Below are positions 7,010 to 15,717 of a stretch of DNA of 39,557 nucleotides, piece by piece. Origin of the DNA: CAG-170 sp022779365 (GTDB lineage Bacteria; Bacillota; Clostridia; Oscillospirales; Oscillospiraceae). The notes beneath the pieces were generated by a model. The model saw only the letters and a list, made by a program, of their open reading frames with translations. It was not told the DNA's origin and did no database searches. Every line of letters begins with the position of its first letter. The first letter of the stretch is position 1. The stretch covers positions 1-39,557 of the forward strand of contig JALFSI010000007.1 in the NCBI GenBank assembly GCA_022779365.1, written 5' to 3'. A program made the translations under genes and the position numbers.

Positions 7010-8515
7010 TTATTTCTTGCCGCCGCGCTTGGCAGCCTTGGCATTCAGGGTGTAGGTCACGCCGTCGGTCAGGGAGGACTCCCACGCGGTGTAGTCGTTC
7101 TCACGCAGGGCGTTCTCGACCAGATAGCTCTGATACGTCGTGTCGCTGTAGCCCACGAAGTAGACCACATGGTAGCCATAATCGGTCTGCACGATGCCCA
7201 CGTCGCCGGACTTACGGGCGGCGTCGAAGCACCAGTCGTTGAACGCGGTGACCATCTGACCGGGGTAGACGTTCTCGTACAGACCGCCGTCACCCGCGCC
7301 GGTGTCGGCGGAGTTCGTGCGGGCAAGCTCCGCGAAGGCCTCCTCGGTCTTGTCGCCGGACTCATACTGCGCCAGCAGGTCCTCCGCCTTCAGCTTGGCG
7401 TCGTCCATCGCGGCTTCGTCGGACGTGTCGGAGACGGAGATGAGGATGTGGCGGACGTTCACGAGCGGGAAGTCGTTCGTGGAGCGGCTGATGTAGTAAA
7501 CAACGTAGTAGCCGGCTTCGGACTCCAGCGCGGCGCAGTCACCCTCGACGCGCGCGGCGTCAAACAGCCAGTCCTGCGTTGCGGGCAGGCAGGCGGAGTA
7601 GGCGTAGTCCTCACGCAGCGTGTAGCTGTCATCGTCATAGTAGGAGACGCTCGCCTCCGGGGCATTTTCCTTGCACAGCGCGACGAACTGCTCTTCGCCG
7701 GTGACGGCCTGCGCCATCTGCTCGGCAAGCGCCTTTGTTTCCGCCTTCGTCTCGTCGGTGATGTCGGCGTCGTCGCCCTGCACGTCGGAGTAGGAGTAGA
7801 AGAACGTGCGGTAGCTCACGCGGTCATAGTCGTTGGGGTTCGCCGCGTATTCCTCGGCGATCTGCTCCGGCGTGTAGATCAGGCTGTCCTCATAGTTGGT
7901 GGCGTAGTCGGCGGCAAGCTCCGTCAGCTCAAGATACTGCCGGAAGTTCTGCTTGTTGCAGCCCGTGCCGTAGACGTAGGTCAGGTAGCCGTTGGCACTG
8001 CCGAAGTTGCCGAGCTGGGCGTACATATCCAGGTTATCCAGCGTGGAGTCGATCTCGGACTGCTTCTCCTCGGAGAGCGTCGCACCGTCGGCGACAGCCG
8101 CGTCGTAGATGGAGTAGGTGCGCACGGCGGTCTTGAGACCCTCTTCCGTCAGGTAATCCGCCCAGGTGATGCCCTGCTCTTCATCATAATACTGCTCGCT
8201 CAGCGGCGTGTTGGAGTCGATGATGTAGGAGTACAGGTCGCCGTACTGGTTCTGAAGCGAGGTCTGTGCGCCCTTGAAGAAGTAATTGACCATAGCGGGG
8301 GAGAGCTTATGCGTGCCGACGACGGCGGCGGTGGTGTGGGAAGCAAAATAGCCGCCCGACAGCATGGTGAAGAAAACGACCAGCGCGACGAACACTGCGA
8401 TCGCGGCGACGATCAGCGTGGTCTTGAGACCCTTGCTCATGCCGGACTTTTTACCGGCGGTCTGCTGCGCAGCAGGGGCTGCCCTGCGCTCTTTCTTTTC
8501 GCGGGATGCGCTCAT
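7010..8515 (-). CDS. membrane-anchored parvulin-type peptidyl-prolyl isomerase (PrsA/SurA-like foldase)
   Basis: A 501-residue extracytoplasmic foldase. A basic N-terminus is followed by one membrane span (about residues 31-52), with no lipobox cysteine, so it is anchored by the helix rather than a lipid as in PrsA. The long helical region (about 60-350) is SurA-N/chaperone-like. A parvulin domain at about 352-455 starts VNVRHILISVSD, has DLLAQYESGDKTEEAFAELA and GDGGLYENVYPGQMV, and ends DYGYHVVYFVGY. It likely helps exported proteins fold at the membrane-wall interface. It ends with a basic tail (KAAKRGGKK). It has its own promoter and terminator, so it is monocistronic. Confidence 0.9.
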   Translation of the reverse strand: MSASREKKERRAAPAAQQTAGKKSGMSKGLKTTLIVAAIAVFVALVVFFTMLSGGYFASHTTAAVVGTHKLSPAMVNYFFKGAQTSLQNQYGDLYSYIIDSNTPLSEQYYDEEQGITWADYLTEEGLKTAVRTYSIYDAAVADGATLSEEKQSEIDSTLDNLDMYAQLGNFGSANGYLTYVYGTGCNKQNFRQYLELTELAADYATNYEDSLIYTPEQIAEEYAANPNDYDRVSYRTFFYSYSDVQGDDADITDETKAETKALAEQMAQAVTGEEQFVALCKENAPEASVSYYDDDSYTLREDYAYSACLPATQDWLFDAARVEGDCAALESEAGYYVVYYISRSTNDFPLVNVRHILISVSDTSDEAAMDDAKLKAEDLLAQYESGDKTEEAFAELARTNSADTGAGDGGLYENVYPGQMVTAFNDWCFDAARKSGDVGIVQTDYGYHVVYFVGYSDTTYQSYLVENALRENDYTAWESSLTDGVTYTLNAKAAKRGGKK

Positions 8516-8572
8516 AATGGGATCATTCCTCTCATATTCCGTGTTTTTCGCTCAAAAAGCGGTTCAGCGCAT

Positions 8573-8601
8573 ATTATAGCGAATCCACGCCGTGCTTGCA
8601 A
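8573..8601 (-). promoter_or_regulatory. promoter of the parvulin foldase gene
   Basis: Minus-strand -35 TTGCAA (8596-8601), a 17-bp spacer and -10 TATAAT (8573-8578). Confidence 0.85.
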
Positions 8602-8640
8602 GTAGCAAAAGTAAAAAGTGATGAAAAGTTCACAAAATAC

Positions 8641-8699
8641 AAAAAATCCGCGCCGGAGCGCGGATATAAAAAGATCCTCCACGAAAAACGTGGAGGATC
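8641..8699 (-). terminator. tandem terminators after the putative 6S RNA
   Basis: The first hairpin is GATCCTCCACG/CGTGGAGGATC (8673-8699), followed on the minus strand by TTTTTAT. The second is ATCCGCGC/GCGCGGAT (8646-8665), followed by TTTTTT. Confidence 0.85.
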
Positions 8700-8893
8700 A
8701 TCCCGCGAGAGCCGTGCGATCCCAATTATAACCTGCACGATGTGGCAGGTGGGTCGCCTCTCATCCGCTTCACCGCTCCCAACGTCCGCGTTACGTCAAA
8801 GCGCAGGCGGGAGGTCTGCGATCGTCGGACGAAGTACAGCGTCCCGTAATTATAATGTGGGTTTAAGTGGGACCGTCACGCACTCCGCAGGAG
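8700..8893 (-). ncRNA. ssrS: probable 6S RNA
   Basis: About 194 nt, the usual 6S length. It lies between the DUF1292 gene and tandem terminators and is not protein-coding on its strand. The ends pair in a long imperfect stem: the 5' arm (8869-8892, with TGCGGAGTGCGTGACGG) against the 3' arm (8701-8723, with GATCGCACGGCTCTCGCGGGA). Internal loops interrupt the stem. A large AT-rich unpaired bulge (including ACATTATAATTACGGG) sits opposite GGTTATAATTGGG, followed by a terminal hairpin domain. An interrupted rod with a promoter-like central bubble is the 6S architecture, which traps housekeeping RNA polymerase. The assignment rests on shape, size and context; an unclassified structured RNA is the alternative. 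Confidence 0.6.
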
Positions 8894-8916
8894 CTCGTTT
8901 TTCAAATTAACTCAGT

Positions 8917-9219
8917 TTAGTGGTCAGTTTCAGCGCCGCCGTCTTCCTCATACATGAGATCCATCAGCGCCTGATAGACGGCCTCCAGCTCGTCATCATC
9001 GTCCAGCGTCACCAGGATCTGCTCGCCGTTTTCTTCCTCGGCGCGCAGGATGCTGACCTCCAGATCCTCTTCGTCGCTCTCTGCGCCCTCTTCCTCGGCG
9101 GGAACGAGCGCCAGATAGTGGCTGCCGTTATAGTCCAGCTCCGCCAGGACCTCCAGCTCGTATTCCTTGCCGTCCTCGTCGGTGATGGAAATGAAATCAG
9201 AACCGTACTCTTCGCTCAT
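8917..9219 (-). CDS. DUF1292 family protein (YrzB-like)
   Basis: A 100-residue very acidic protein beginning MSEEYGSDFISITDEDGKEYELEVLAELDYNGSHYLALVPAEEE, the classic DUF1292 pattern. The family is widespread in Firmicutes, usually near ruvX/yqgF and alaS. Its function is unknown. GGAGGG precedes the ATG at 9219. The gene ends 24 bp before the putative 6S RNA and is transcribed in the same direction, so read-through into the RNA is possible. Confidence 0.9.
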   Translation of the reverse strand: MSEEYGSDFISITDEDGKEYELEVLAELDYNGSHYLALVPAEEEGAESDEEDLEVSILRAEEENGEQILVTLDDDDELEAVYQALMDLMYEEDGGAETDH

Positions 9220-9255
9220 GTGCGTACCCTCCGTGCAGCGTTTCTTTCTGATCCT

Positions 9256-9284
9256 ATTTTACCCTCTGTGCGCTGCAAAATCAA
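9256..9284 (-). promoter_or_regulatory. promoter of the DUF1292 gene
   Basis: Minus-strand -35 TTGATT (9279-9284), a 17-bp spacer and -10 TAAAAT (9256-9261). Confidence 0.7.
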
Positions 9285-9301
9285 GAGGAAATTCGCCGCA
9301 C

Positions 9302-9541
9302 TTACGAACAGTACGCTTCCAGCGCGCGCGTGAGCGCGTCGGGAGTGGAAAACACCAGCCCGCGCAGCAGCTCCGCCCGCGCAGCCCGCGGCAGCGACGC
9401 GGCGGGGCAGCCGGTATCCTGCCAGACGCCGCTCTGCGCGTCATACACGCATACCATGCCGCCGCGCTCGCGCAGGATATAGCGCGCCGCCGTGCCGGTG
9501 AGCAGCGCGCAGAGCAGCAGAATGACCAGAAATCGTTTCAT
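9302..9541 (-). CDS. small exported/anchored protein resembling the BofC C-terminal domain
   Basis: 79 residues. The hydrophobic N-terminal segment (residues 4-19, FLVILLLCALLTGTAA) looks like a signal peptide or anchor. The rest (YILRERGGMVCVYDAQSG ... LRGLVFSTPDALTRALEAY) follows the 'LRE-x-G-x-(I/V)-x-V-(F/Y)...GI-x-(V/F)...L...LE-x-Y' pattern of BofC_C-like proteins common in Clostridia. BofC regulates SpoIVB signalling in B. subtilis sporulation, but short clostridial homologues have no proven role. GGGAGGG precedes the start. The last ~18 bp of its promoter-proximal gap with the divergent PBP gene show no clear minus-strand promoter. Confidence 0.7.
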   Translation of the reverse strand: MKRFLVILLLCALLTGTAARYILRERGGMVCVYDAQSGVWQDTGCPAASLPRAARAELLRGLVFSTPDALTRALEAYCS

Positions 9542-9638
9542 AGAAAACCCTCCCGTCTGCGTTTTTACTAGCGTTCCCGCGCGGGCGGGCGCTATACAGA
9601 ATAGATTTACAATTTGTTCCCAAAATAATTGACAGGCG

Positions 9639-9647
9639 TGCTATAAT
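9639..9647 (+). promoter_or_regulatory. possible extended -10 promoter for the class A PBP gene
   Basis: TGCTATAAT (9639-9647) is an extended -10 about 75 bp before the PBP start. A TTGACA at 9629-9634 is only 7 bp away, too close to act as its -35 element. Confidence 0.4.
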
Positions 9648-9722
9648 GTAAAGCGGTTATTTTGGGTCACCATGAAATTGTGCGTAAACGCCCGCCGTAC
9701 GGCGGGCAGGAGGGAACGAGCA

Positions 9723-12245
9723 ATGGCGAAAACGAACGAATTTGGCGAAGCAAAAAGACCGGGCTCCGGCTTCGGCCGCGTGCTGCGCACGGCTTTGAAG
9801 GTGCTGGGCACGGTACTGCTGGTGCTGGTGCTCACGATGTCGATTTTCGCCTGCCTGTTTGCGGTGTATGTCAAAAACGACCTGTCGCAGCAGACGGAAT
9901 TTTCAATGGAGGGCTTTGCGCTCGACCAGACGACCGTCATTTATTATACCGATCCCACGACCGGCGAGGACGTGGTGCTGCAAAAGCTCTACGGCGGCGC
10001 GAACCGCACTTGGGTCAAGTATGAGGACATCCCGTCCAACCTCATCCACGCCTGCATCGCCATCGAGGATAAGCGCTTTCTGGAGCATCAGGGCGTGGAC
10101 TGGATCACCACGATGAAGGCGTGCGTCAAGATGTTCCTCGGCTCTGGTACGGCGGGTGGCTCGACCATCACGCAGCAGCTCATCAAAAACCTGACTGGCG
10201 CGGAGGAGGTCACTGTCCGCCGCAAGCTGGTGGAAATTTTCCGCGCGCTGGAATTTGAAAAACAGTATACCAAAACGGAAATATTGGAGTGGTATCTGAA
10301 CATTATAGGGCTTGGCGAAAACTGCTCGGGTGTGCAGTCGGCGGCGCAGGTCTATTTCGGTAAGAATGTGGAGGACCTCGACCTTGCCGAGTGCGCCGCG
10401 CTCATCGGCATCACGAATAACCCCTCCATTTATGACCCCTATATCAACCCCGAAAAGAACAAAGAACGGCAGGAGACCATCCTGTACGCCATGCTGGAGC
10501 AGGAGTATATCACGCGCGCACAGTATGACGCCGCCGTCGCCGAGGAGCTGCAATTCCGCAACACCAGCGGAGAAGCAGGCGACGGGGAGGCAGAGTATTA
10601 CACCTACTTTGTCGATCAGGTCATCCGCGATGTGGTAAACGACCTCTGCGATAAGACGGGCTACAGCTACGACATCGTCTATAAAATGGTCACCACCGGC
10701 GGCTACAATATTTACTGTACGCTCGACCCGAACGTGCAGAGGGCGCTGGACGAGGTGTATCAGGACCTTGAAAACATCCCCAAGACTGCAAGCTCCCAGC
10801 AGCTTCAGTCCGGCATGGTCATCGTGGATAACGCCACTGGCGATATTGTGGCGCTGTGCGGCGGCGTGGGCAAAAAAGAGGGAAGCCTCACCTATAACCG
10901 CGCTACGATGAGCGCGCTCTCGCCGGGCTCGACCATCAAGCCTGTGTCGGTCTTCGCGCCCGCCATCGAGCTGGGGCTCATCACGCCCGCCACGGTCTAT
11001 GACGACACGCCCTATTCCTTTACCGACAGCGCGTGCTGGCCGAAAAACACCGACAATATTTACCGCGGATTGGTGTCGGTCAACGAGGCGGTGTGCAATT
11101 CCTACAACACCGTCGCCGTCAAGCTCGTGGCGGAGATGACGCCGGAATACAGCTATGCCTTTGCCAAGGACAAGATGGGACTGAGCACGCTGGTTTCGGA
11201 TTATGTAAACTCCAAGGGCGAGGTGCTCTCCGACGTGAACCTCGCGCCGATGGCGATGGGCGGTCTTACGAACGGCGTGAGCGTGCGCGCGATGACGGCG
11301 GCGTATGCCACGTTTGCAAACGAAGGCGTGTACCGCGAGGCGCGCACCTATTCCCGCGTCACCGATTCGACGGGCAAAGAGGTCATTCTGGATAATTCGC
11401 AAAATTCCTACGTCGCCATGAAGGATATGACGGCGTGGTATATTACCTATATGCTGCAAAACACCGTCAGCTACGGCACGGGCGCGGCGGCGAAGCTGGA
11501 CGGCATGACCGTCGCCGGCAAGACCGGCACGACCACCAGCGATTTTGACCGCTGGTTCGCCGGCTACACGCCGTATTACACCGGCGTTGTGTGGTGCGGT
11601 TACGATAACCCGGAGGAGGTTGTGCTGACCGATTCCACCACGAATCCGGCGGTCTCGCTGTGGCAGCAGGTCATGTCGCGCGTGCATAAGAACTTAACGG
11701 ATCGCTCGTTTGCCAAACCCACGAACGTGGTCGAGTGCAGCGTCTGCCGCGACAGCGGTCTGCTGCCGACCGATGCCTGCCGCTCCGATCCGCGCGGCAG
11801 CCGCGTGGTGACGGTGGAGCTGAGTCTGTACGACGTGCCCACCGAGGAATGCACAACGCATAAGGAAATTGAAATTTGCAAAAAGTCCGAGCACGTCGCC
11901 AACGAATACTGCGCCGAGGCGGAGGGCAACACTGTCTACAAGGCGGGGCTTCTGAACGTGGCGCGCGGCTTCCCAATCCCCGGCGTGGTGGTGTTGGATC
12001 AGTCGTATGTGCTGCCCGATCTCGCTGTGCCGAGCGGGTACTATCCGGCGCTCTCGCCGGACGCGGACGCGATCAACATCCCGTGCTATGTCCACACCGA
12101 GGCGGACCTGCCGCAGGATGAGGACGAGGAGGACGCGGATGGTGAAACGCCAGACGAACAGACCGCCGAGCGTCCGCAGGATGGTGACCCGGTGCAGCCC
12201 CGGCAGGACGGCTGGAACGGCTCGACGGGCATCCGCGAGCAATAA
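9723..12245 (+). CDS. class A penicillin-binding protein (glycosyltransferase/transpeptidase)
   Basis: An 840-residue bifunctional PBP1A-type enzyme that polymerises lipid II and cross-links peptidoglycan. One membrane span (about residues 24-48) anchors it outside the cell. The GT51 domain shows EDKRFLEHQGVDW (from residue 115, catalytic Glu) and GGSTITQQL (from 145). The transpeptidase domain shows the SxxK motif STIK (403-406), SYN (460-462) and KTG (600-602). A long C-terminal tail ends in an acidic low-complexity stretch (DEDEEDADGETPDEQ). I chose the ATG at 9723 because AGGAGGG precedes it; the frame is open to 9672. A methyltransferase gene follows after 22 bp. Confidence 0.95.
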   Translation: MAKTNEFGEAKRPGSGFGRVLRTALKVLGTVLLVLVLTMSIFACLFAVYVKNDLSQQTEFSMEGFALDQTTVIYYTDPTTGEDVVLQKLYGGANRTWVKYEDIPSNLIHACIAIEDKRFLEHQGVDWITTMKACVKMFLGSGTAGGSTITQQLIKNLTGAEEVTVRRKLVEIFRALEFEKQYTKTEILEWYLNIIGLGENCSGVQSAAQVYFGKNVEDLDLAECAALIGITNNPSIYDPYINPEKNKERQETILYAMLEQEYITRAQYDAAVAEELQFRNTSGEAGDGEAEYYTYFVDQVIRDVVNDLCDKTGYSYDIVYKMVTTGGYNIYCTLDPNVQRALDEVYQDLENIPKTASSQQLQSGMVIVDNATGDIVALCGGVGKKEGSLTYNRATMSALSPGSTIKPVSVFAPAIELGLITPATVYDDTPYSFTDSACWPKNTDNIYRGLVSVNEAVCNSYNTVAVKLVAEMTPEYSYAFAKDKMGLSTLVSDYVNSKGEVLSDVNLAPMAMGGLTNGVSVRAMTAAYATFANEGVYREARTYSRVTDSTGKEVILDNSQNSYVAMKDMTAWYITYMLQNTVSYGTGAAAKLDGMTVAGKTGTTTSDFDRWFAGYTPYYTGVVWCGYDNPEEVVLTDSTTNPAVSLWQQVMSRVHKNLTDRSFAKPTNVVECSVCRDSGLLPTDACRSDPRGSRVVTVELSLYDVPTEECTTHKEIEICKKSEHVANEYCAEAEGNTVYKAGLLNVARGFPIPGVVVLDQSYVLPDLAVPSGYYPALSPDADAINIPCYVHTEADLPQDEDEEDADGETPDEQTAERPQDGDPVQPRQDGWNGSTGIREQ

Positions 12246-12267
12246 TAGAGAATAGCAGGAGAGGGAT

Positions 12268-13128
12268 ATGTGGCAGGCTGACGAATGGAAGGACTATGAG
12301 GTGCTCGACACCTCGCGCGGCGAAAAGCTGGAGCGCTGGGGAAAGTATGTGCTGGTGCGCCCCGACCCGCAGGTCATCTGGAACACGCCGAAAAATGACC
12401 CGCTGTGGCGGAAATACGACGCGCGCTACTGCCGCTCTTCAACAGGCGGCGGCGCATGGTCGGAGCACCGCCTGCCGGAGCACTGGCAAATTCGATATAA
12501 AGAACTGACGTTCAACGTCAAGCCCATGAACTTTAAGCATACCGGGGTCTTCCCGGAGCAGGCGGCAAACTGGGACTTCATCATGCGCACCATCCGCGCG
12601 GCAAAGCGCCCGGTGAATGTGCTGAACCTGTTCGCCTATACCGGCGGCGCGACGCTGGCGGCGGCTGCCGCGGGCGCGAGCGTGTGCCATGTGGACGCGG
12701 CAAAGGGCATGGTCGCGTGGGCGAAGGAAAACGCGAAGTCCTCCGGGCTGGAGGATCGCCCGATCCGCTGGATCGTGGACGACTGCGCCAAATTTGTGGA
12801 GCGCGAAATTCGCCGCGGACGGCGCTACGATGCCATCATCATGGACCCGCCGTCGTATGGGCGCGGTCCGTCGGGCGAAATTTGGAAGCTGGAGGAAAAC
12901 CTCTTCCCATTCGTGGAGCTGTGCACGGGCGTTTTGTCGGACGAGCCGTTGTTTGTCATCATCAATTCCTACACCACGGGGCTTGCGCCCTCGGTGCTGG
13001 GCTACATTCTCGATACGCTTATCACAAAGAAGCACGGCGGCGGCGCCCAATGCGGCGAGCTGGGGCTTCCCGTGCGCGATTCCGGCTTAGTATTGCCGTG
13101 CGGCAGTACGGGCCGGTGGGTCAGATAA
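12268..13128 (+). CDS. class I SAM-dependent methyltransferase (RlmI/RlmL-like)
   Basis: A 286-residue Rossmann-fold methyltransferase of the Methyltrans_SAM group related to the 23S rRNA enzymes RlmI and RlmK. The SAM-binding motif I is VLNLFAYTGGAT (residues 118-129). An acidic residue ends the next strand (HVD, 141-143). The catalytic-type motif IV is DPPSYGRG (193-200). It lacks an N-terminal PUA domain, so the target base is uncertain. Its stop codon is immediately followed by the ATG of ecfA1, suggesting cotranscription, although no functional link to the ECF system is known. Confidence 0.85.
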   Translation: MWQADEWKDYEVLDTSRGEKLERWGKYVLVRPDPQVIWNTPKNDPLWRKYDARYCRSSTGGGAWSEHRLPEHWQIRYKELTFNVKPMNFKHTGVFPEQAANWDFIMRTIRAAKRPVNVLNLFAYTGGATLAAAAAGASVCHVDAAKGMVAWAKENAKSSGLEDRPIRWIVDDCAKFVEREIRRGRRYDAIIMDPPSYGRGPSGEIWKLEENLFPFVELCTGVLSDEPLFVIINSYTTGLAPSVLGYILDTLITKKHGGGAQCGELGLPVRDSGLVLPCGSTGRWVR

Positions 13129-14010
13129 ATGGAACTTAGAAGCGAACAAAACTCAAGCTCCGCCATCCGCGTGGAGCATCTGCATTACAGCTATCCTGCC
13201 GCCGAGGGGCAGACGGAGCACGTCGTATTTGACGACCTTGACCTCACGATCGAACAGGGGAGCTTTGTGGCGGTCTTGGGGCACAACGGGTGCGGAAAGT
13301 CCACGCTCGCCAAGCATTTTAACGCCATTTTGCTGCCGCAGGGCGGCAGCGTGCACGTCTGGGGCATGGATACGAAGGATGAGGCGCTGCTGCTGGAGAT
13401 CCGGCGCTGCGTCGGCATGGTGTTTCAGAACCCGGACAACCAGATCGTCTCGAACGTGGTCGAGGAGGACGTAGCGTTCGCGCCGGAAAACCTCGGCGTC
13501 GCGCCGGATGAAATTCGCCGCCGCGTCGATGAGGCGCTGCGGCAGGTGGGGATGTATGAATACCGCGCGCACGCGCCGCACCTGCTCTCCGGTGGGCAGA
13601 AGCAGCGCGTCGCCATCGCGGGCGTGATCGCCATGCGCCCGAAGTGCATCGTGCTCGACGAGCCGACGGCGATGCTCGACCCGCAGGGCAGGCGCGAGGT
13701 CATTGACACCATCGAGCGCCTGAGCCGCGAGCAGGGCATCACGATCGTGCTCATCACGCACCATATGAAGGAGGCGGCGCGCGCGCAGCGCGTGATCGCC
13801 ATGCGCGAGGGCAAAATTCTCGCCGACGGCACGCCGGACGAGGTATTCTCGCAGGTCGAGCTGCTGCGAAATGCGGGACTTGCCGTGCCGGAGACGACGG
13901 AGCTTTTATACACGCTCAATGAAGCCGGCTGTGATTTTCCGCTCGGCGCGTACAGCGCCGAGGCGTGCGCCGGGCTTTTGCTGGAATATATTCGTAACGT
14001 CCAGCAGTAG
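13129..14010 (+). CDS. ecfA1: energy-coupling factor transporter ATPase EcfA1
   Basis: A 293-residue ABC ATPase of the ECF vitamin/metal transporter core. Walker A is GHNGCGKST (51-59), the Q-loop is MVFQNPDNQIV, the signature is LSGGQKQR (153-160) and Walker B is CIVLDEPT (173-180). The PDNQ Q-loop is typical of EcfA1. With EcfA2 and EcfT it forms a module that energises interchangeable substrate-binding S components; none is encoded in this window. The start directly abuts the previous stop codon. Confidence 0.95.
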   Translation: MELRSEQNSSSAIRVEHLHYSYPAAEGQTEHVVFDDLDLTIEQGSFVAVLGHNGCGKSTLAKHFNAILLPQGGSVHVWGMDTKDEALLLEIRRCVGMVFQNPDNQIVSNVVEEDVAFAPENLGVAPDEIRRRVDEALRQVGMYEYRAHAPHLLSGGQKQRVAIAGVIAMRPKCIVLDEPTAMLDPQGRREVIDTIERLSREQGITIVLITHHMKEAARAQRVIAMREGKILADGTPDEVFSQVELLRNAGLAVPETTELLYTLNEAGCDFPLGAYSAEACAGLLLEYIRNVQQ

Positions 14011-14039
14011 ATACGATCCCCATCGGGAGGACAAACGAC

Positions 14040-14909
14040 TTGAATCCGATTTTAGAGCTACAAAACCTCTCACACCTGTACAGCCCCGGCACGCCGTTTG
14101 AGCACGTCGCCCTGCGGGATGTGAGCTTGAAAATAGGGCGCGGTGAATTTCTGGGGCTGATCGGGCACACCGGTTCGGGCAAGTCCACACTCATCCAGCA
14201 TCTGAACGGACTGCTTCAGCCAACCTCCGGGCGTGTGCTGTTTGACGGCGAGGATATTTGGAAGGACAAAAAATTCACGCGGGAGGTGCGCTTTCGTGTG
14301 GGGCTGGTGTTTCAGTACCCGGAGGCGCAGCTTTTTGAAGAGACCGCGTACCGCGACATCGCGTTCGGACCGAAAAACATGGGTCTCGGCGGGGACGAAA
14401 TTCACGAGCGTGTGCTGCGCGCGGCGGGTTTTGTGGGCATTTCGCAGGCGGAGCTGGAGCGCTCGCCGTTTGACCTGTCCGGCGGGCAGAAGCGGCGCGT
14501 CGCCATCGCGGGCGTGATCGCCATGGAGCCCGACGTGCTCATCCTTGACGAGCCGACAGCGGGGCTGGACCCGGCGGGGCGCGAGAGCATTTTGCAGAAC
14601 ATCCGCGACTATCAGGCGGCGCAGGGTGCCACCGTCATTATGGTCAGCCACTCCATGGAGGAGGTCGCGGCGAACGTGAGCCGCCTGATCGTGATGAACG
14701 ACGGGCGTGTGGCAATGAGCGGCACGCCGGCGGAGGTATTTTCGCACGCGCAGGAGCTGGAGGCGATCGGACTGGATGTGCCGGAGCTGACGCGTGTGTT
14801 TTTGGAGCTGCGGCGGCGCGGTGTGGATGTGCCCACGGCGATCTTTACGCCGCAGCAGGCGGCGCGGGTCATTTTGCAGCTCCGGCAGGGAGGTGCGCGC
14901 CATGCTTAA
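14040..14909 (+). CDS. ecfA2: energy-coupling factor transporter ATPase EcfA2
   Basis: A 289-residue ABC ATPase, partner of EcfA1. Walker A is GHTGSGKST (42-50), the Q-loop is LVFQYPEAQLFE (the EcfA2-type PEAQLF sequence), the signature is LSGGQKRR (147-153 region) and Walker B is VLILDEPT. The start is TTG at 14040, 9 bp after GGGAGG; no ATG offers a full-length product. The 3' end overlaps ecfT by 8 bp, so translation is coupled. Confidence 0.95.
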   Translation: MNPILELQNLSHLYSPGTPFEHVALRDVSLKIGRGEFLGLIGHTGSGKSTLIQHLNGLLQPTSGRVLFDGEDIWKDKKFTREVRFRVGLVFQYPEAQLFEETAYRDIAFGPKNMGLGGDEIHERVLRAAGFVGISQAELERSPFDLSGGQKRRVAIAGVIAMEPDVLILDEPTAGLDPAGRESILQNIRDYQAAQGATVIMVSHSMEEVAANVSRLIVMNDGRVAMSGTPAEVFSHAQELEAIGLDVPELTRVFLELRRRGVDVPTAIFTPQQAARVILQLRQGGARHA

Positions 14910-15705
14910 AGACGTCACGCTCGGGCAGTTTTTCCCGGGCAATACGGTCATCCACCGGCTCGACCCGCGCACAAAGCTCATCTGGACGGTTTTGTACATC
15001 GTCGCGCTGTTTCTGGCAAAGGGCGCGGCGGGGTACGGCATGATGCTCATCGTGCTGCTGGCGGTCATCGCCGCCTCGCGCATCCGGCTGTCCGTTATTC
15101 TCAAGAGCCTCAAGCCGCTGCTGCTGGTCATCATCCTCACGGCGGTCCTCAATCTGTTTTACACCAGCGGCGAGACGCTCGTCTCGTTCTGGATCTTCCG
15201 CATCACGCGGGAGGGCATCCGCAGCGCGATCTTTATGGTGCTGCGCATTTCGATGTTGGTCGCTGGTACATTTATGTTAACCTATACGACCTCGCCCATC
15301 GCGCTCACCGACGCGCTGGAAAGCCTGTTCGGACCGCTCAAAAAGCTCCATGTGCCGGTGCACGAGCTTGCGATGATGATGTGCATCGCGCTGCGCTTTA
15401 TCCCCACGCTCATCGAGGAGACCGACAAGATCATCGCCGCGCAAAAGGCGCGCGGCGCGGACTTTGAGTCCGGCAATCTCATCGCGCGCGCCAAGGCGAT
15501 GGTGCCCATTCTTGTGCCGCTGTTCATCAGCGCGTTCCGGCGCGCTGACGAGCTGGCGACGGCGATGGAGTGCCGCTGCTACCACGGGGGCGAGGGGCGC
15601 ACGCGGCTGCATCAGCTCCGCTACGCGCGGCGCGATGTGTTTGCGCTGCTGCTTGGCGCGGTGGTGCTCGCGGCGGCAATTCTCCTGCGAAATTACGGAC
15701 TTTAA
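14902..15705 (+). CDS. ecfT: energy-coupling factor transporter transmembrane protein EcfT
   Basis: A 267-residue membrane scaffold of the ECF transporter. It starts MLKDVTLGQFFPGNTVIHRLDPRTKL, the conserved EcfT opening, followed by several hydrophobic helices. The coupling-helix motifs are AQKARGADFESGN and ATAMECRCYHGGEGRTRL, matching the two 'A-R-G' type motifs that contact EcfA1 and EcfA2. The ATG at 14902 follows GGGAGG and overlaps ecfA2. The order ecfA1-ecfA2-ecfT-truA is standard in Firmicutes. Confidence 0.95.
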   Translation: MLKDVTLGQFFPGNTVIHRLDPRTKLIWTVLYIVALFLAKGAAGYGMMLIVLLAVIAASRIRLSVILKSLKPLLLVIILTAVLNLFYTSGETLVSFWIFRITREGIRSAIFMVLRISMLVAGTFMLTYTTSPIALTDALESLFGPLKKLHVPVHELAMMMCIALRFIPTLIEETDKIIAAQKARGADFESGNLIARAKAMVPILVPLFISAFRRADELATAMECRCYHGGEGRTRLHQLRYARRDVFALLLGAVVLAAAILLRNYGL

Positions 15706-15717
15706 GGAACAATTATT

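Noticed and set aside
9629..9647. TTGACA and TATAAT as one promoter before the PBP gene
   Set aside because: The spacing is 7 bp instead of about 17. Only the extended -10 is kept as a weak candidate.
9903..11687. 594-codon open frame antisense to the PBP gene
   Set aside because: No domain or ribosome binding site. The plus-strand PBP has all catalytic motifs.
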